20,962 bases of DNA from JBCCLJ01 sp039026915 (GCA_039026915.1 JBCCLJ010000123.1:1-20962), one strand, 5' to 3'; numbered from the stretch's first letter, positions 1 to 7,731 are shown. Notes: a model not told the origin generated them from the sequence alone. Translations and numbers: made by a program.

Positions 1-203
1 CCGGCCGAGAGCACGACGGCGCGAGCGTAGAGCGGGTCGTGCACTCCTGCCGAGACTCCCTGGCGCGCACCGTAGCCGTACATCGCACCGCCCAAGGGCG
101 GGGTGATCTCGACTCTCGCTGCGCCGGCGCGCAGAGGCTGTGCGCCCGCCGATGCAGTCAGTGCTGCGCAGAGGACGGCGAAGACGAGTGCGGCGCGCGT
201 CAC
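1..203 (-). CDS. Neutral/alkaline ceramidase-like protein, N-terminal fragment
   Basis: This is the N-terminal 67 codons of a gene that runs off the left edge. The reading frame opens at a GTG (203-201) with a signal peptide: a short basic start, a hydrophobic stretch (AALVFAVLCAALTASA) and a likely cleavage site near AGA|Q. The mature start reads RAGAARVEITPPLGGAMYGY, followed by GVHDPLYARAVVL. That pattern is typical of the N-terminal domain of the neutral/alkaline non-lysosomal ceramidase family, which are secreted or surface amidases acting on ceramide-like lipids. The GTG overlaps the TGA of the upstream gene by four bases (GTGA), so the two are probably translationally coupled. The catalytic region is outside the window, so activity and substrate cannot be judged. 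It could equally be a ceramidase-fold protein of another specificity. The family call rests only on the N-terminal signature. Confidence 0.62.
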   Translation of the reverse strand, partial: MTRAALVFAVLCAALTASAGAQPLRAGAARVEITPPLGGAMYGYGARQGVSAGVHDPLYARAVVLSA

Positions 204-718
204 TTCTTCTGGAGCGGAATGTCGAAGGAGCCCTGTGCCGTCGTGATCGAGATGGTGAAGGTGTCACCGGCGAGCGAGTAGCCCAGCTTCTGCAGAGGGC
301 CTTCGCCGGTCGCCTCGAACAGGACCTTGTTGGGCTCGGAGGAGAGCAGGTTCATGACCTGAGGCCCTTCCGAACGAGCGACCCAGCCAGGGTTCCACTG
401 CTGCAGTCGCAGGACGAGAGAACCGTCGGACTCTTCGATCGTGATCAGCTCGATCATCGTCGTCGCCTCCTTTCCATCCGTGGAGCGGACGAGAGCGGCG
501 ATCGACCCGGCTTTGGCCTCGGACCAGTTCTCTTCGAGCGTGCCGGTCGGCATCGAGCCTTCGTACGAACCGGTCATCCAGGAGAGGTCGCTGACCTTGG
601 CCGCGGGACCGGCGCCCAGCGCGGGTTGTGCCGCCAGAGCAGCGAAAGCGACCGCCGAAACGACGAAGAGAGTGAGACCGCGCAGAGTCGCGGCAGGGAA
701 TCGAGTCTTGAAGGTCAT
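200..718 (-). CDS. Exported DUF6265-like small protein
   Basis: A 172-residue protein. The ATG at 718 is preceded by AGGAGG at good spacing, which favours it over longer in-frame extensions. Residues 1-35 form a signal peptide (basic MTFKTR, then LTLFVVSAVAFAALAAQPALGA). The mature part begins with LSWMTGSYEG and continues with EENWSEAKAGSIAALVRSTDGKE spread over the next 35 residues. This resembles DUF6265, a small predicted beta-barrel domain of unknown function (LSWL-G-WE, E-W-P-G, R-DGK pattern). It has no obvious catalytic residues and could bind a small hydrophobic ligand in the periplasm, but that is inference from the fold type. It is the first gene of a pair, its stop overlapping the start of the ceramidase-like gene, so it may work with a lipid-acting enzyme. 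It is divergent from alkC across 88 bp that must hold both promoters; I see no clear -35/-10 pair there. Confidence 0.72.
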   Translation of the reverse strand: MTFKTRFPAATLRGLTLFVVSAVAFAALAAQPALGAGPAAKVSDLSWMTGSYEGSMPTGTLEENWSEAKAGSIAALVRSTDGKEATTMIELITIEESDGSLVLRLQQWNPGWVARSEGPQVMNLLSSEPNKVLFEATGEGPLQKLGYSLAGDTFTISITTAQGSFDIPLQKK

Positions 719-806
719 GACGAGGGCCTCCTGGTCGTGCGCTGTGAGGGAAATCGGCCGAAGCGTACCAGCCGCCCTCGGGCCGTCGGTGTGCAAAGGT
801 CGAGAG

Positions 807-1916
807 ATGGCCGAACCCCTGAAAGAGCTCATCTCGCGCACCGCCGTCCGGAGACTCGGACGAGAGCTCGAAGCGCATCGTCCCTTTCCTCGCCAGCGGT
901 TCGTGCGCGCGGCAGCGCGAGGCCTGGAAGAGAAAGAGCTCAAAGATCGCGTGCTCCATGTCGCGGCAGCGCTGCGGAAGGCCCTCGACGAGCGCTTCTC
1001 CGCCGCCGCCGACCACATCGTCGGCTCGCTGCCGCCGCCGCTGCCATCGACCGACGAGCTCACGAGCCAGTTTCTCTATTGGCCCTACTGCACTTTCTTC
1101 GAGCTCTACGGCGACGATCCGAACGACTTCGACACCTCAATGCAGGCTCTGCATCAGCTGACGCAGCGCTTCTCGGCGGAGTTCGCGATCCGCCCCTTTC
1201 TGCTGCGCGAGCCCGAGCGCACCTTCGCGGTGCTCGACGAGTGGAGCCGCGACCCGAGTCCGCACGTACGACGTCTCTGTAGCGAAGGCTCGCGCCCCTA
1301 CCTGCCTTGGGGCCGACGGCTCGGCTTCCTGATCGATGACCCGAGTCCGACGCTGCCTCTGCTCCGGCGGCTGGTGAGCGACGAGTCACTCTATGTCCGA
1401 CGCTCGGTGGCCAATCACGTCAACGACCTGGCCCGGCACGCGCCCGAGCTCGCCCTCGAGCTGACGCACGACTGGTGGCAGTCCGGCACCGACGAGCAGC
1501 GATGGGTCGTTCGGCACGCACTGCGCAGCCTGGTGAAGAAGGGGGACGCGAGGGCGCTCGAGATCCTCGGCTATGGCCCGGTGAAGGTCTCCGCCAGCCT
1601 CTCCGCGAGGCCTGAGACCGTCGCGATCGGTGAGTCCATTGCTCTCCACCTGGAGGTGAAGAGCCGCGCGAAGAGGGCGCAACCGCTTCTCGTCGACTAC
1701 GCGGTGCACTTCGTCAAGGCCGACGGATCGGCCCGCCCGAAGGTGTTCAAGTGGAAGCAGATCGAGCTGACACCGGGAGCCTCGCTCTCGCTCCAGAAGA
1801 AGCACTCCTTCCGCCAGGTCAGCACGCGACGCCACTACCCTGGCACTCATCGCATCGAGGTTCAGATCAACGGTCGAACCGCGGCTGCAACCGAAGTGGT
1901 CGTCGAAGGCAACTAG
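807..1916 (+). CDS. alkC: AlkC-type DNA alkylation repair glycosylase with Ig-like C-terminus
   Basis: A 369-residue protein. The ATG at 807 has AAAGG at 795-799 about 7 nt upstream, and the longer upstream frame has no such signal. Residues about 1-250 are helical HEAT-like repeats with the conserved core of the AlkC family: FAIRPFLLREPERTFAVL (127-144), HVRRLCSEGSRPYLPW (153-168) and LYVRRSVANHVNDLA (195-209). Residues about 256-369 (GYGPVKVSASL to the end) are beta-rich and match the bacterial Ig-like domain known at the C-terminus of one AlkC subgroup. AlkC enzymes excise positively charged N3-alkyl purines such as 3-methyladenine from DNA without flipping the base; the enzyme is cytosolic and needs no cofactor. 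The next gene starts 53 bp downstream on the same strand but is exported, so any shared operon may be incidental. The family call is firm; substrate range is inferred. Confidence 0.88.
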   Translation: MAEPLKELISRTAVRRLGRELEAHRPFPRQRFVRAAARGLEEKELKDRVLHVAAALRKALDERFSAAADHIVGSLPPPLPSTDELTSQFLYWPYCTFFELYGDDPNDFDTSMQALHQLTQRFSAEFAIRPFLLREPERTFAVLDEWSRDPSPHVRRLCSEGSRPYLPWGRRLGFLIDDPSPTLPLLRRLVSDESLYVRRSVANHVNDLARHAPELALELTHDWWQSGTDEQRWVVRHALRSLVKKGDARALEILGYGPVKVSASLSARPETVAIGESIALHLEVKSRAKRAQPLLVDYAVHFVKADGSARPKVFKWKQIELTPGASLSLQKKHSFRQVSTRRHYPGTHRIEVQINGRTAAATEVVVEGN

Positions 1917-1969
1917 CCGCCTCCGTGCGAGAATCTCCACGTCCACTCCTCCATCTACGGAGCCTCGAC

Positions 1970-3547
1970 ATGCAGAACCGAACGTGGATTGCCGTCGGAG
2001 TCGCGCTGCTGGTGGCCGCGGCCTGCGCGCCGAGCGTGGCCGACACAAAACTCGAAAGCGACAACTACCCGTCTTTCACCTTCACCGAGACGGAGTCTTG
2101 GGACCCCGGACAGGTCGCTGCCTACGACGGCAAACATCCCGAGGTCTACGCTCACATCGACGAGCACCAGGAAGAGCACCTGGCGCATCTGCAGCGATGG
2201 CTGCGCCAGCCATCGATCAGCGCCCAGAACGTCGGTATCGCCGAGATGGCGGAGATGGTGCGCAGCGATCTCGAAGGGCTCGGCTTCAGCGAGACGGAGA
2301 TCGTGCCGACCAGCGGACATCCGGGAGTCTGGGGCTACTACGACGCGCGCGCGGAGAAGACGCTGGCGCTGTACATGATGTACGACGTGCAGCCGGTCAA
2401 TGCCGAGGACTGGCGCAGCCCTCCCTTCGACGCTGCGGTCGTCGATCATCCTCTCGGGCGCGCGCTCATCGCTCGTGGCGCCACCAACCAGAAGGGCCCC
2501 GAACGAGCACTCCTCAACGCCATCGAGTCGATCCTGGCCGTCGAGGGCACGCTGCCGGTAAACCTGATGGTGCTGGCGGAGGGCGAAGAGGAGCTCGGCT
2601 CGCCGCACTACCCCGAGCTCGTGGACCGCTTCGAAGAGCGGCTGAAGACCGCCGACGGCGCCTTCTTCCCCTTCAACTCTCAGAGCCCCGGCGGCGGCGA
2701 CATCAGCATGAGTCTCGGCGTGAAGGGCATTCTCTACTTCGAGATGGAGGCCCGCGGCGGCGCCTGGGGAGGCCCGCGGAGATCGGAGATTCACGGTTCC
2801 TTTCGCGCCGTCGTCGACTCGCCGGTGCTGCGGCTGACCGAAGCGATCGCCAGCATGACGTCGACCGACACCAACACCATCACCATCCCCGGCTACTACG
2901 ACGACGTCAGGGCACCGACGCCCGAGGAGCAGCGGCTCATCAACTTCGTTGCTGAAAGCTACGATCCCAGCGGCATGCAGCGGCTCTTCGGCGTCGAGCG
3001 CTTCATCGACGACCTCGACGGACGCGACGCGATCCTGCGCCAGCTCTACGACGTGACGCTCAACGTCGACGGCATCTGGGGCGGCTACATCGAGGAGGGC
3101 GTCAAGACGATCCTGCCGCACAGGGCGACCGCAAAGATGGACTCGCGGCTGCCCCCGACCGTCGATCCCGACGAGGCGCTCGCCAAGATCCGGGCGCATC
3201 TCGACGCGCAGGGCTACGAAGACATCGAGCTGCGCAAGCTCTCCGGCTACCCCGCGGCTCAGACGTCCGTCGAAGCTCCGATCGTTCAGGCGGCGATCAG
3301 CGTCTTCAACAAGTGGGGCCGCACCAGCGAGGTCTGGCCCCGCCTCGCCGGCAGTGCGCCCTTCTACCAGTTCACCGAACGCCTCGGCCTGCCGCTCGTC
3401 TTCAACGGTCTCGGACACGGCTCGGGAGCGCACGCGCCCAACGAGTACATGCTCGTCGAGCCGAACGAGAGCACGGGCGTCGCCGGGCTCGCCGACATCG
3501 AAAAGAGCTACGTCGACCTGCTCTATGCGCTGGCCGACGGCGAGTGA
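1970..3547 (+). CDS. Exported M20-fold peptidase-like protein with altered metal site
   Basis: A 525-residue protein starting at ATG 1970, with GGAG at 1959-1962 as ribosome site. Residues 1-24 are an export signal (IAVGVALLVAAACA); Cys19 could be lipidated, but the lipobox is weak because the -3 position is Ala. The body aligns with M20 di-zinc peptidases of the carnosinase/ArgE/DapE type: MMYDVQP (136-142), RGATNQKGP (169-177), EGEEELGS (204-211), IHGSF (274-278, dimer-domain His) and GAHAPNE near the C-terminus with His488. In active members the first motif is HxD and the second DDKG. Here the His is Met137, the metal-bridging Asp is Asn173, and the usual second-site Asp near residue 235 is absent. 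The catalytic-base Glu207, Glu208 and His488 remain. The fold is clearly M20, but classic di-zinc catalysis looks impaired, so it may be a pseudoenzyme or a differently metallated hydrolase. Its 3' end lies 7 bp from the convergent small ORF. Confidence 0.85.
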   Translation: MQNRTWIAVGVALLVAAACAPSVADTKLESDNYPSFTFTETESWDPGQVAAYDGKHPEVYAHIDEHQEEHLAHLQRWLRQPSISAQNVGIAEMAEMVRSDLEGLGFSETEIVPTSGHPGVWGYYDARAEKTLALYMMYDVQPVNAEDWRSPPFDAAVVDHPLGRALIARGATNQKGPERALLNAIESILAVEGTLPVNLMVLAEGEEELGSPHYPELVDRFEERLKTADGAFFPFNSQSPGGGDISMSLGVKGILYFEMEARGGAWGGPRRSEIHGSFRAVVDSPVLRLTEAIASMTSTDTNTITIPGYYDDVRAPTPEEQRLINFVAESYDPSGMQRLFGVERFIDDLDGRDAILRQLYDVTLNVDGIWGGYIEEGVKTILPHRATAKMDSRLPPTVDPDEALAKIRAHLDAQGYEDIELRKLSGYPAAQTSVEAPIVQAAISVFNKWGRTSEVWPRLAGSAPFYQFTERLGLPLVFNGLGHGSGAHAPNEYMLVEPNESTGVAGLADIEKSYVDLLYALADGE

Positions 3548-3554
3548 GCGGCGA

Positions 3555-3746
3555 CTAGCGCTCGGACGACTCGTTCGGGGCGTCGTTCGCCGCTGGTTCG
3601 TCGCCTGAGTCCCTCTCCGGTCGCTCGCGCAAGGACTCCTCGGCGACTCCGAGCAGCTTCTCGAGCGTCCCTTTCTGGCGCAGGCCTATGTCGAGAGAGC
3701 GAGCCGCCGCCGCCTGCAGGCGATCAATGAGCGTCAGGTTGGCCAC
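3555..3746 (-). CDS. Small hydrophilic protein, or C-terminal half of a TAG-split gene
   Basis: A 63-residue ORF opening at GTG 3746 and ending at TAG 3557-3555. The first half is a predicted amphipathic helix (LIDRLQAAAARSLDIGL, then LEKLLGVAEESLRER). The last 20 residues are polar and acidic, probably disordered. I recognise no family. Its codons are GC-rich at third positions like the real genes nearby, which supports coding. It lies in the same frame as the 61-residue membrane ORF upstream, separated only by that ORF's TAG (3752-3750) and one GCC codon. It could be translated by re-initiation at the GTG, or it could be the tail of a single protein of about 126 residues cut by a nonsense change, sequencing error or stop readthrough. 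There is no independent ribosome site beyond the overlap region. It ends 7 bp from the convergent M20 gene. Confidence 0.5.
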   Translation of the reverse strand: MANLTLIDRLQAAAARSLDIGLRQKGTLEKLLGVAEESLRERPERDSGDEPAANDAPNESSER

Positions 3747-3749
3747 GGC

Positions 3750-3935
3750 CTACTCCGACGTCTCCGAGTCGGAGCCCTTTGACTCCAGCGCTCCGAAGAC
3801 CAGAAAGACGGAACAGAGGGTCGAGAAAGCGAAGACCATCGGCATGCCGAGCTTCTCGACGATGACGGAGACGCCCGCCGCGAGGAAGAAGAGCGCGGCG
3901 AAGGCGAAGTACGAGTGGGTCGGCGTCCAGCGCAT
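3750..3935 (-). CDS. Small two-helix membrane protein, unknown function
   Basis: A 61-residue ORF from ATG 3935 to TAG 3752-3750. Two hydrophobic segments are evident: about residues 8-26 (SYFAFAALFFLAAGVSVIV) and 32-50 (PMVFAFSTLCSVFLVFGAL), joined by a short loop EKLGM. A polar acidic tail (ESKGSDSETSE) follows. The predicted form is a helical hairpin in the inner membrane. I recognise no family and see no clear Shine-Dalgarno in front of the ATG. It begins 43 bp after the stop of the last ABC permease, on the same strand, so it may be the distal part of that operon and could be an accessory membrane subunit; that is guilt by position only. The frame continues open past its TAG into the next ORF. 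Confidence 0.55.
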   Translation of the reverse strand: MRWTPTHSYFAFAALFFLAAGVSVIVEKLGMPMVFAFSTLCSVFLVFGALESKGSDSETSE

Positions 3936-3978
3936 GCCGACAGTCTACGCCGACGCTCAGCGGTACCGCGATCCCCGT

Positions 3979-4860
3979 TCAATCGTCGCTGTAGCGAATC
4001 TCCATGCGACGCACCACCAGATTGGCGATCACCAGGGCGAACGCCGAGAAGAGCATCAGGCCGAAGATCGAGACGATCATCGGCGGCGGGTCGGCGACCA
4101 CCGCGAACGGTCCCTCGGAGATGGTCACCGGAAAGAGCCCCTTGAGGTAGTGAATGACGCTGAGCTTCTTGAGCATCGGCGGCAGGAGAAAGTTGATGAT
4201 CTCCCAGCCGAGCACGACCGCCGCCGGCACGATCGGATTGCGAAAGAGGATGCCGACGATGAGGAAGACAGAGCCGTAGCCGAGGCAGGCGAGCACCGTC
4301 ACCAGCAGGTACGAGGTCAGTTGTGAGATCCCGGTCGTGCTGAACAGATGCTCGATCGCCATCGTCGTCCCGAAGGGCACGTGAACGAGAAGGTACGAGA
4401 CGCCGACAGACGTGGCAAAGAGGCCGCTGACGAGCAGCAGGCCGGCGAGGAACTTGCCCGTCGTCAGCACCTGGCGGCGTACCGGCGACAGCATGTAGAA
4501 GTGCAGACTGCGATCGAGAACCTCGCCGCGAAAGAGGTTGGTGAAGATGCCGATGCAGCCGAAGAAGATGACGGCTCTCAGAACGAACGTCTGGAAGAAC
4601 ATGGCGAAGGCCATGCGTCCCTGCGTCACGCTCTCGAAGAGGGCGTCCTCCTCGAACATGCTCGCGATCATGAGCATGAAGGTCAGTACGCCCACCGGCA
4701 GCAGAGCGAGGAAGTAGACGGCCAGAGAGTAGCGGCCGAAGAGATTCTTGCGCAGCTCGAGTCGGATGAGCGCGAGCACCTGGCGAATCCAGAGGGCGCG
4801 ACCGCCCGGCAGCTGCGGCCGATCGACCTGTCTCGAGCTGGGGACTTCTGCGACGTTCAT
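3979..4860 (-). CDS. ABC-2 type transporter permease (second pair)
   Basis: A 293-residue membrane protein from ATG 4860 to TGA 3981-3979. The start overlaps the stop of the upstream ATPase gene by four bases (ATGA), so it is translationally coupled. A cytosolic N-terminal stretch of about 40 residues is followed by roughly six hydrophobic segments, including SLAVYFLALLPVGVLTFML, AVIFFGCIGIFTNLF and PPMIVSIFGLMLFSAFAL. Between helices 2 and 3 lies RGEVLDRSLHFYMLSPVRR, the coupling-type segment seen in ABC-2 permeases where a new cargo or membrane contact is set just before a conserved Pro. It should form the membrane channel for the ATPase encoded immediately upstream. Substrate is unknown. 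The operon also encodes a separate ATPase/permease pair, so hetero-oligomers are possible. Confidence 0.85.
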   Translation of the reverse strand: MNVAEVPSSRQVDRPQLPGGRALWIRQVLALIRLELRKNLFGRYSLAVYFLALLPVGVLTFMLMIASMFEEDALFESVTQGRMAFAMFFQTFVLRAVIFFGCIGIFTNLFRGEVLDRSLHFYMLSPVRRQVLTTGKFLAGLLLVSGLFATSVGVSYLLVHVPFGTTMAIEHLFSTTGISQLTSYLLVTVLACLGYGSVFLIVGILFRNPIVPAAVVLGWEIINFLLPPMLKKLSVIHYLKGLFPVTISEGPFAVVADPPPMIVSIFGLMLFSAFALVIANLVVRRMEIRYSDD

Positions 4861-5804
4861 ACCGAAGCTCCTTCGTCACCAACGAGGTACTGATAGACGG
4901 CCTGCACGTTGTCGTCGGCGGGGCCGACCGCTTCGACGTCCAGGCCCTCCTCGACGACGAGCTGGTTCATCAGCTTGTAGAAGCCGTCGGCGTTCTTGGT
5001 CCGCAGATGCAGACCCCCGCCGTCTTCATGGATCTGCACCTCGGTGACCGAGTCCCGCGAGAAGATCGCCGACGCGAGTCGCCCCGGCTCGTCGCAGCGC
5101 ACGTAGATCTGGAGCGGCTGCTCTTTGACTTCGCTGCGCACTCCCTGAATCTCGCCTTCGGCGACGATGTAGCCGTTGGAGATCAGGATGACGCGGTCCG
5201 AGAGCATGTCGACCTCGTGCAGGATGTGGCTCGAGATCAGCACGTGGAGGCCGTCCTCGGCGAGCTCGCGAAAGAGCCCGAGAACCTCGGCGCGGGCCAT
5301 CGGGTCGAGGCCGTTCAGCGGCTCGTCGAGCACCATCACCTGTGGCTGGTGAGCGATCGCCTGCGCCAGCTTGATCCGCTGGCGCATGCCCTTGCTGTAG
5401 CCGGCGACCTTGCGGTCCGCCGCGCTGACCAGGCCGACACGCTCGAGTGCGATCTGCGTCAGCTCGCGCGCGGCCTTGCCCGGATAGCCGTGGATCTCGA
5501 GGTACGCCCGGATGAACTGTCGACCGGTGAAACCCTTGGGAAAGCTGTCGATCTGCGTGCAGTAGCCGACCTGGCGAAAGAGCTGCTCGGGGTCGCTCGG
5601 CGTCATGCCGAGGATCTCGAGGGTTCCCTGCGTCGGGCGCAGCAGTCCGGAGACGAGGTTCATCAGCGTCGACTTGCCCGAGCCGTTGGGCCCGACGAGG
5701 CTGGTGATGCCGGGCTCGATGTCCAGGTCGACGCGGTTCACGCCGAGCACCTCGCCGTAGAATTTGGAGACGTTGCGCAGGACGATGTTCTTGCTGTCGC
5801 TCAT
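4857..5804 (-). CDS. ABC transporter ATP-binding protein (second pair)
   Basis: A 315-residue nucleotide-binding subunit from ATG 5804 to TGA 4859-4857. The ATG shares one base with the stop of the upstream permease (TGATG), which fixes the start. Motifs in order: Walker A GPNGSGKST (38-46), Q-loop Gln84 in GYCTQ, signature YSKGMRQ (136-142) in place of LSGGQ, Walker B VMVLDEP (156-162) with catalytic Glu161, D-loop NGLDP, and switch His193 in SSH. This SxGM signature is usual for the ABC-2/NatA-like exporter class. Residues about 230-315 form an extra C-terminal domain like that seen in DUF4162-type ATPases. It drives the permease encoded directly downstream. It differs clearly in sequence from the other ATPase in the operon, so this is not a recent duplicate. 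Confidence 0.92.
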   Translation of the reverse strand: MSDSKNIVLRNVSKFYGEVLGVNRVDLDIEPGITSLVGPNGSGKSTLMNLVSGLLRPTQGTLEILGMTPSDPEQLFRQVGYCTQIDSFPKGFTGRQFIRAYLEIHGYPGKAARELTQIALERVGLVSAADRKVAGYSKGMRQRIKLAQAIAHQPQVMVLDEPLNGLDPMARAEVLGLFRELAEDGLHVLISSHILHEVDMLSDRVILISNGYIVAEGEIQGVRSEVKEQPLQIYVRCDEPGRLASAIFSRDSVTEVQIHEDGGGLHLRTKNADGFYKLMNQLVVEEGLDVEAVGPADDNVQAVYQYLVGDEGASV

Positions 5805-6670
5805 CAGGACACCACCTCGAAGGCGCGCAGGCGACGGTACAGAATGCCGACGCTCACCAGCGTGAAGAGGAACATGGCCGCCCAGGCAAGCGGTGCCGGC
5901 AGATCGATCGACGACTGCGCGACGCCGAAGAGGCTGTCCCAGATCCGGTCGGCGACGTCGAAAATCGAGAGGACTCGGCCGAGCGGCACCTCGAAAACTA
6001 GCGAAAACACCTGACCCACAGCCGACATGATGAACGTGAAGCCCAGAAAGACGATGCGCGCCCAAGGCTTCCACTTCACCCAGGCCGAGACGGCGAGAGC
6101 GAACGTGGAGAGCGCCACGATCCAGACCCAGCTGCCGACGAAGAGCGCGAAGGCGAGTCGCAGGTGCTCCGTCATCCAGGAGAAGCCTGCGAGAAAGCTC
6201 TGCAGAGCGAAGAGGCTGAGCCCGGGTATCCAGGTGATCGACGACGTCAGCAGAGCCAGCACCAGAAACTTGCCGACGACGTAGTCGGTCTTGTTGAGCG
6301 GTCTGGACAGGATCAGCGGCAGGGCGTTGTTGCGCAGATCCGGAGAGACCAGTGCCGGGCCCACGATGAGGACCATCAGGAAGGCCAGGAGACTCTGCGG
6401 GATCAGGTACGCCATCCGGAAGAAGGTGGTGTCGATCTTGATCAGCTCGAGAGCCGAGAGATCGAGGATCGACAGCGCCTCCAGGTTGTAGTGCAGGTAG
6501 ATCACGACGGCGCACGCCAGCGGCCAGACCAGGCAGGCGACGAAGAAGGCGAGGAAGAAACGCGAGCGAAAGACGTCACGCAGGGCGTACCGCGAGATCA
6601 CGGCGAAGCGCGACCACGGCTGAGCCTGAGGGCCGTCGTAGCCCCGATAGGCGCGTTCGTAAACAGCCAT
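5804..6670 (-). CDS. ABC-2 type transporter permease (first pair)
   Basis: A 288-residue membrane protein from ATG 6670 to TGA 5806-5804. Its start overlaps the stop of the upstream ATPase by one base (TGATG). The N-terminus carries MAVYERAYRGYDG, a motif common at the start of ABC-2 permeases of this type, then RYALRDVFRSRFFLAFF leading into the first helix. About six membrane segments follow, for example FFLAFFVACLVWPLACAVV, LIPQSLLAFLMVLIVG, and a last one near residues 262-280. The loop DLRNNALPLILSRPLNKTDYV sits between helices 2 and 3, the usual place for the LSRP-type element. It is the partner of the 353-residue ATPase upstream. Its divergence from the other permease suggests two dissimilar half-transporters rather than duplicate copies. 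Confidence 0.87.
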   Translation of the reverse strand: MAVYERAYRGYDGPQAQPWSRFAVISRYALRDVFRSRFFLAFFVACLVWPLACAVVIYLHYNLEALSILDLSALELIKIDTTFFRMAYLIPQSLLAFLMVLIVGPALVSPDLRNNALPLILSRPLNKTDYVVGKFLVLALLTSSITWIPGLSLFALQSFLAGFSWMTEHLRLAFALFVGSWVWIVALSTFALAVSAWVKWKPWARIVFLGFTFIMSAVGQVFSLVFEVPLGRVLSIFDVADRIWDSLFGVAQSSIDLPAPLAWAAMFLFTLVSVGILYRRLRAFEVVS

Positions 6671-7731
6671 CAGTCGTCTCCCTCCATGGCCTTCAAGAAG
6701 ATGTCCTCCAGAGAATCCCGCTTGTAGTCGAGCTTGCGAATCTGGATGTCGCGCGCCGCGGCGATCTCGTAGATGTTGCGGATCTCGACGCCCTCGGGCA
6801 GCACTGCCTTCATGCGCCGTCGGTTCTGGATGGCGACTTCACAGCCCCGATTGCGCAGCTCCTCCGAGAACTCGGCTTGATGATCGGCGGCGTCGCCCTG
6901 CGTCTCGATCTCGAGAAACTTGCGGTTGGCGCGACGCTCTTCTTCGAGATTGCAGTAGGTGGCGATCCGGCCGTCTTTGAGCACGAGAACTTCTTCGCAG
7001 CACTCTTCGACGTCTCGCAGCAGGTGCGAGGAGATGAAGATCTTGGCCAGGCCGCTGTCGCGGACCTCTCGAATGAGGCGCAGCATGCGCACGCGGGCCG
7101 GCGGGTCGAGACCGTTGGTCGGCTCGTCGAGGAAGAGCAGCTTCGGCCCGTGCACGATTGCCTGAGCCAGCTTGACCAGCTGCTTCATGCCCAGCGAGTA
7201 CGACTCGACTTTGCGGTACCGAGCCTCGCCGAGGCCGACGTAGAAAAAGACCTCATGCGCGCGCTCGAGCGCCTGCCGGGGCGGCAGTCCGTTGAGCTCC
7301 GCCATGAAGCGTACGAAGGCGACGCCGGTCATGCCGGCGATGAACGCGTCGCGCTCTGGCATGTAGCCGACGAGGCGGCGAATCTGCTTGCCGTCGGTCC
7401 TGATGTCGTTGCCGAAGATCCTCGCCGTCCCTTGCGTCGGCTGCACGAAGCCGAGGAAGGTGTGGATCAGCGTCGTCTTGCCGGCACCATTCGGACCCAG
7501 CAGACCGATACACCGACCTCCCAGATCGCCGCGCAGATCGTCGAGGACCTGGTTGCGGCCGAACCGCACACCGAGTCCGTCGAGTTGAACGACCGCCTCA
7601 CCCGACGGAACTGCCGGCATTTCTCGCGATGGTTCGAGGACCGGATTCCGTGTGTCCTGCTGGGTCTCAGGAATGCTCAAGAGTCTCCCCCTGGATCTGT
7701 CGATGGACTGACGTGACGATGCGCCGTTCAT
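6670..7731 (-). CDS. ABC transporter ATP-binding protein (first pair, operon leader)
   Basis: A 353-residue nucleotide-binding subunit. ATG 7731 is preceded by GGGAGAG at proper spacing, so I keep the long start although the first 40 residues (polar, Arg/Ser/Pro-rich) are unusual and an internal ATG at Met39 is possible. Motifs: Walker A GPNGAGKTT (79-87), GYMPE (122-126) with Glu where most ABC ATPases have the Q-loop Gln, signature YSLGMKQ (178-184), Walker B LLFLDEP (198-204), D-loop NGLDP and switch His236. The C-terminal about 90 residues form an additional regulatory or dimerisation domain. Glu in the Q-loop position and SLGM signatures are frequent in ABC-2 exporters. It heads the four-gene ABC unit, each junction overlapping by 1-4 nt, implying stoichiometric coupled synthesis. 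Confidence 0.92.
   Translation of the reverse strand: MNGASSRQSIDRSRGRLLSIPETQQDTRNPVLEPSREMPAVPSGEAVVQLDGLGVRFGRNQVLDDLRGDLGGRCIGLLGPNGAGKTTLIHTFLGFVQPTQGTARIFGNDIRTDGKQIRRLVGYMPERDAFIAGMTGVAFVRFMAELNGLPPRQALERAHEVFFYVGLGEARYRKVESYSLGMKQLVKLAQAIVHGPKLLFLDEPTNGLDPPARVRMLRLIREVRDSGLAKIFISSHLLRDVEECCEEVLVLKDGRIATYCNLEEERRANRKFLEIETQGDAADHQAEFSEELRNRGCEVAIQNRRRMKAVLPEGVEIRNIYEIAAARDIQIRKLDYKRDSLEDIFLKAMEGDD

Noticed and set aside
1955..3433. 492-codon open frame on the minus strand opposite the M20 gene
   Set aside because: The plus-strand frame has a signal peptide, ribosome site and M20 motifs; the antisense frame has none and is a GC artefact.
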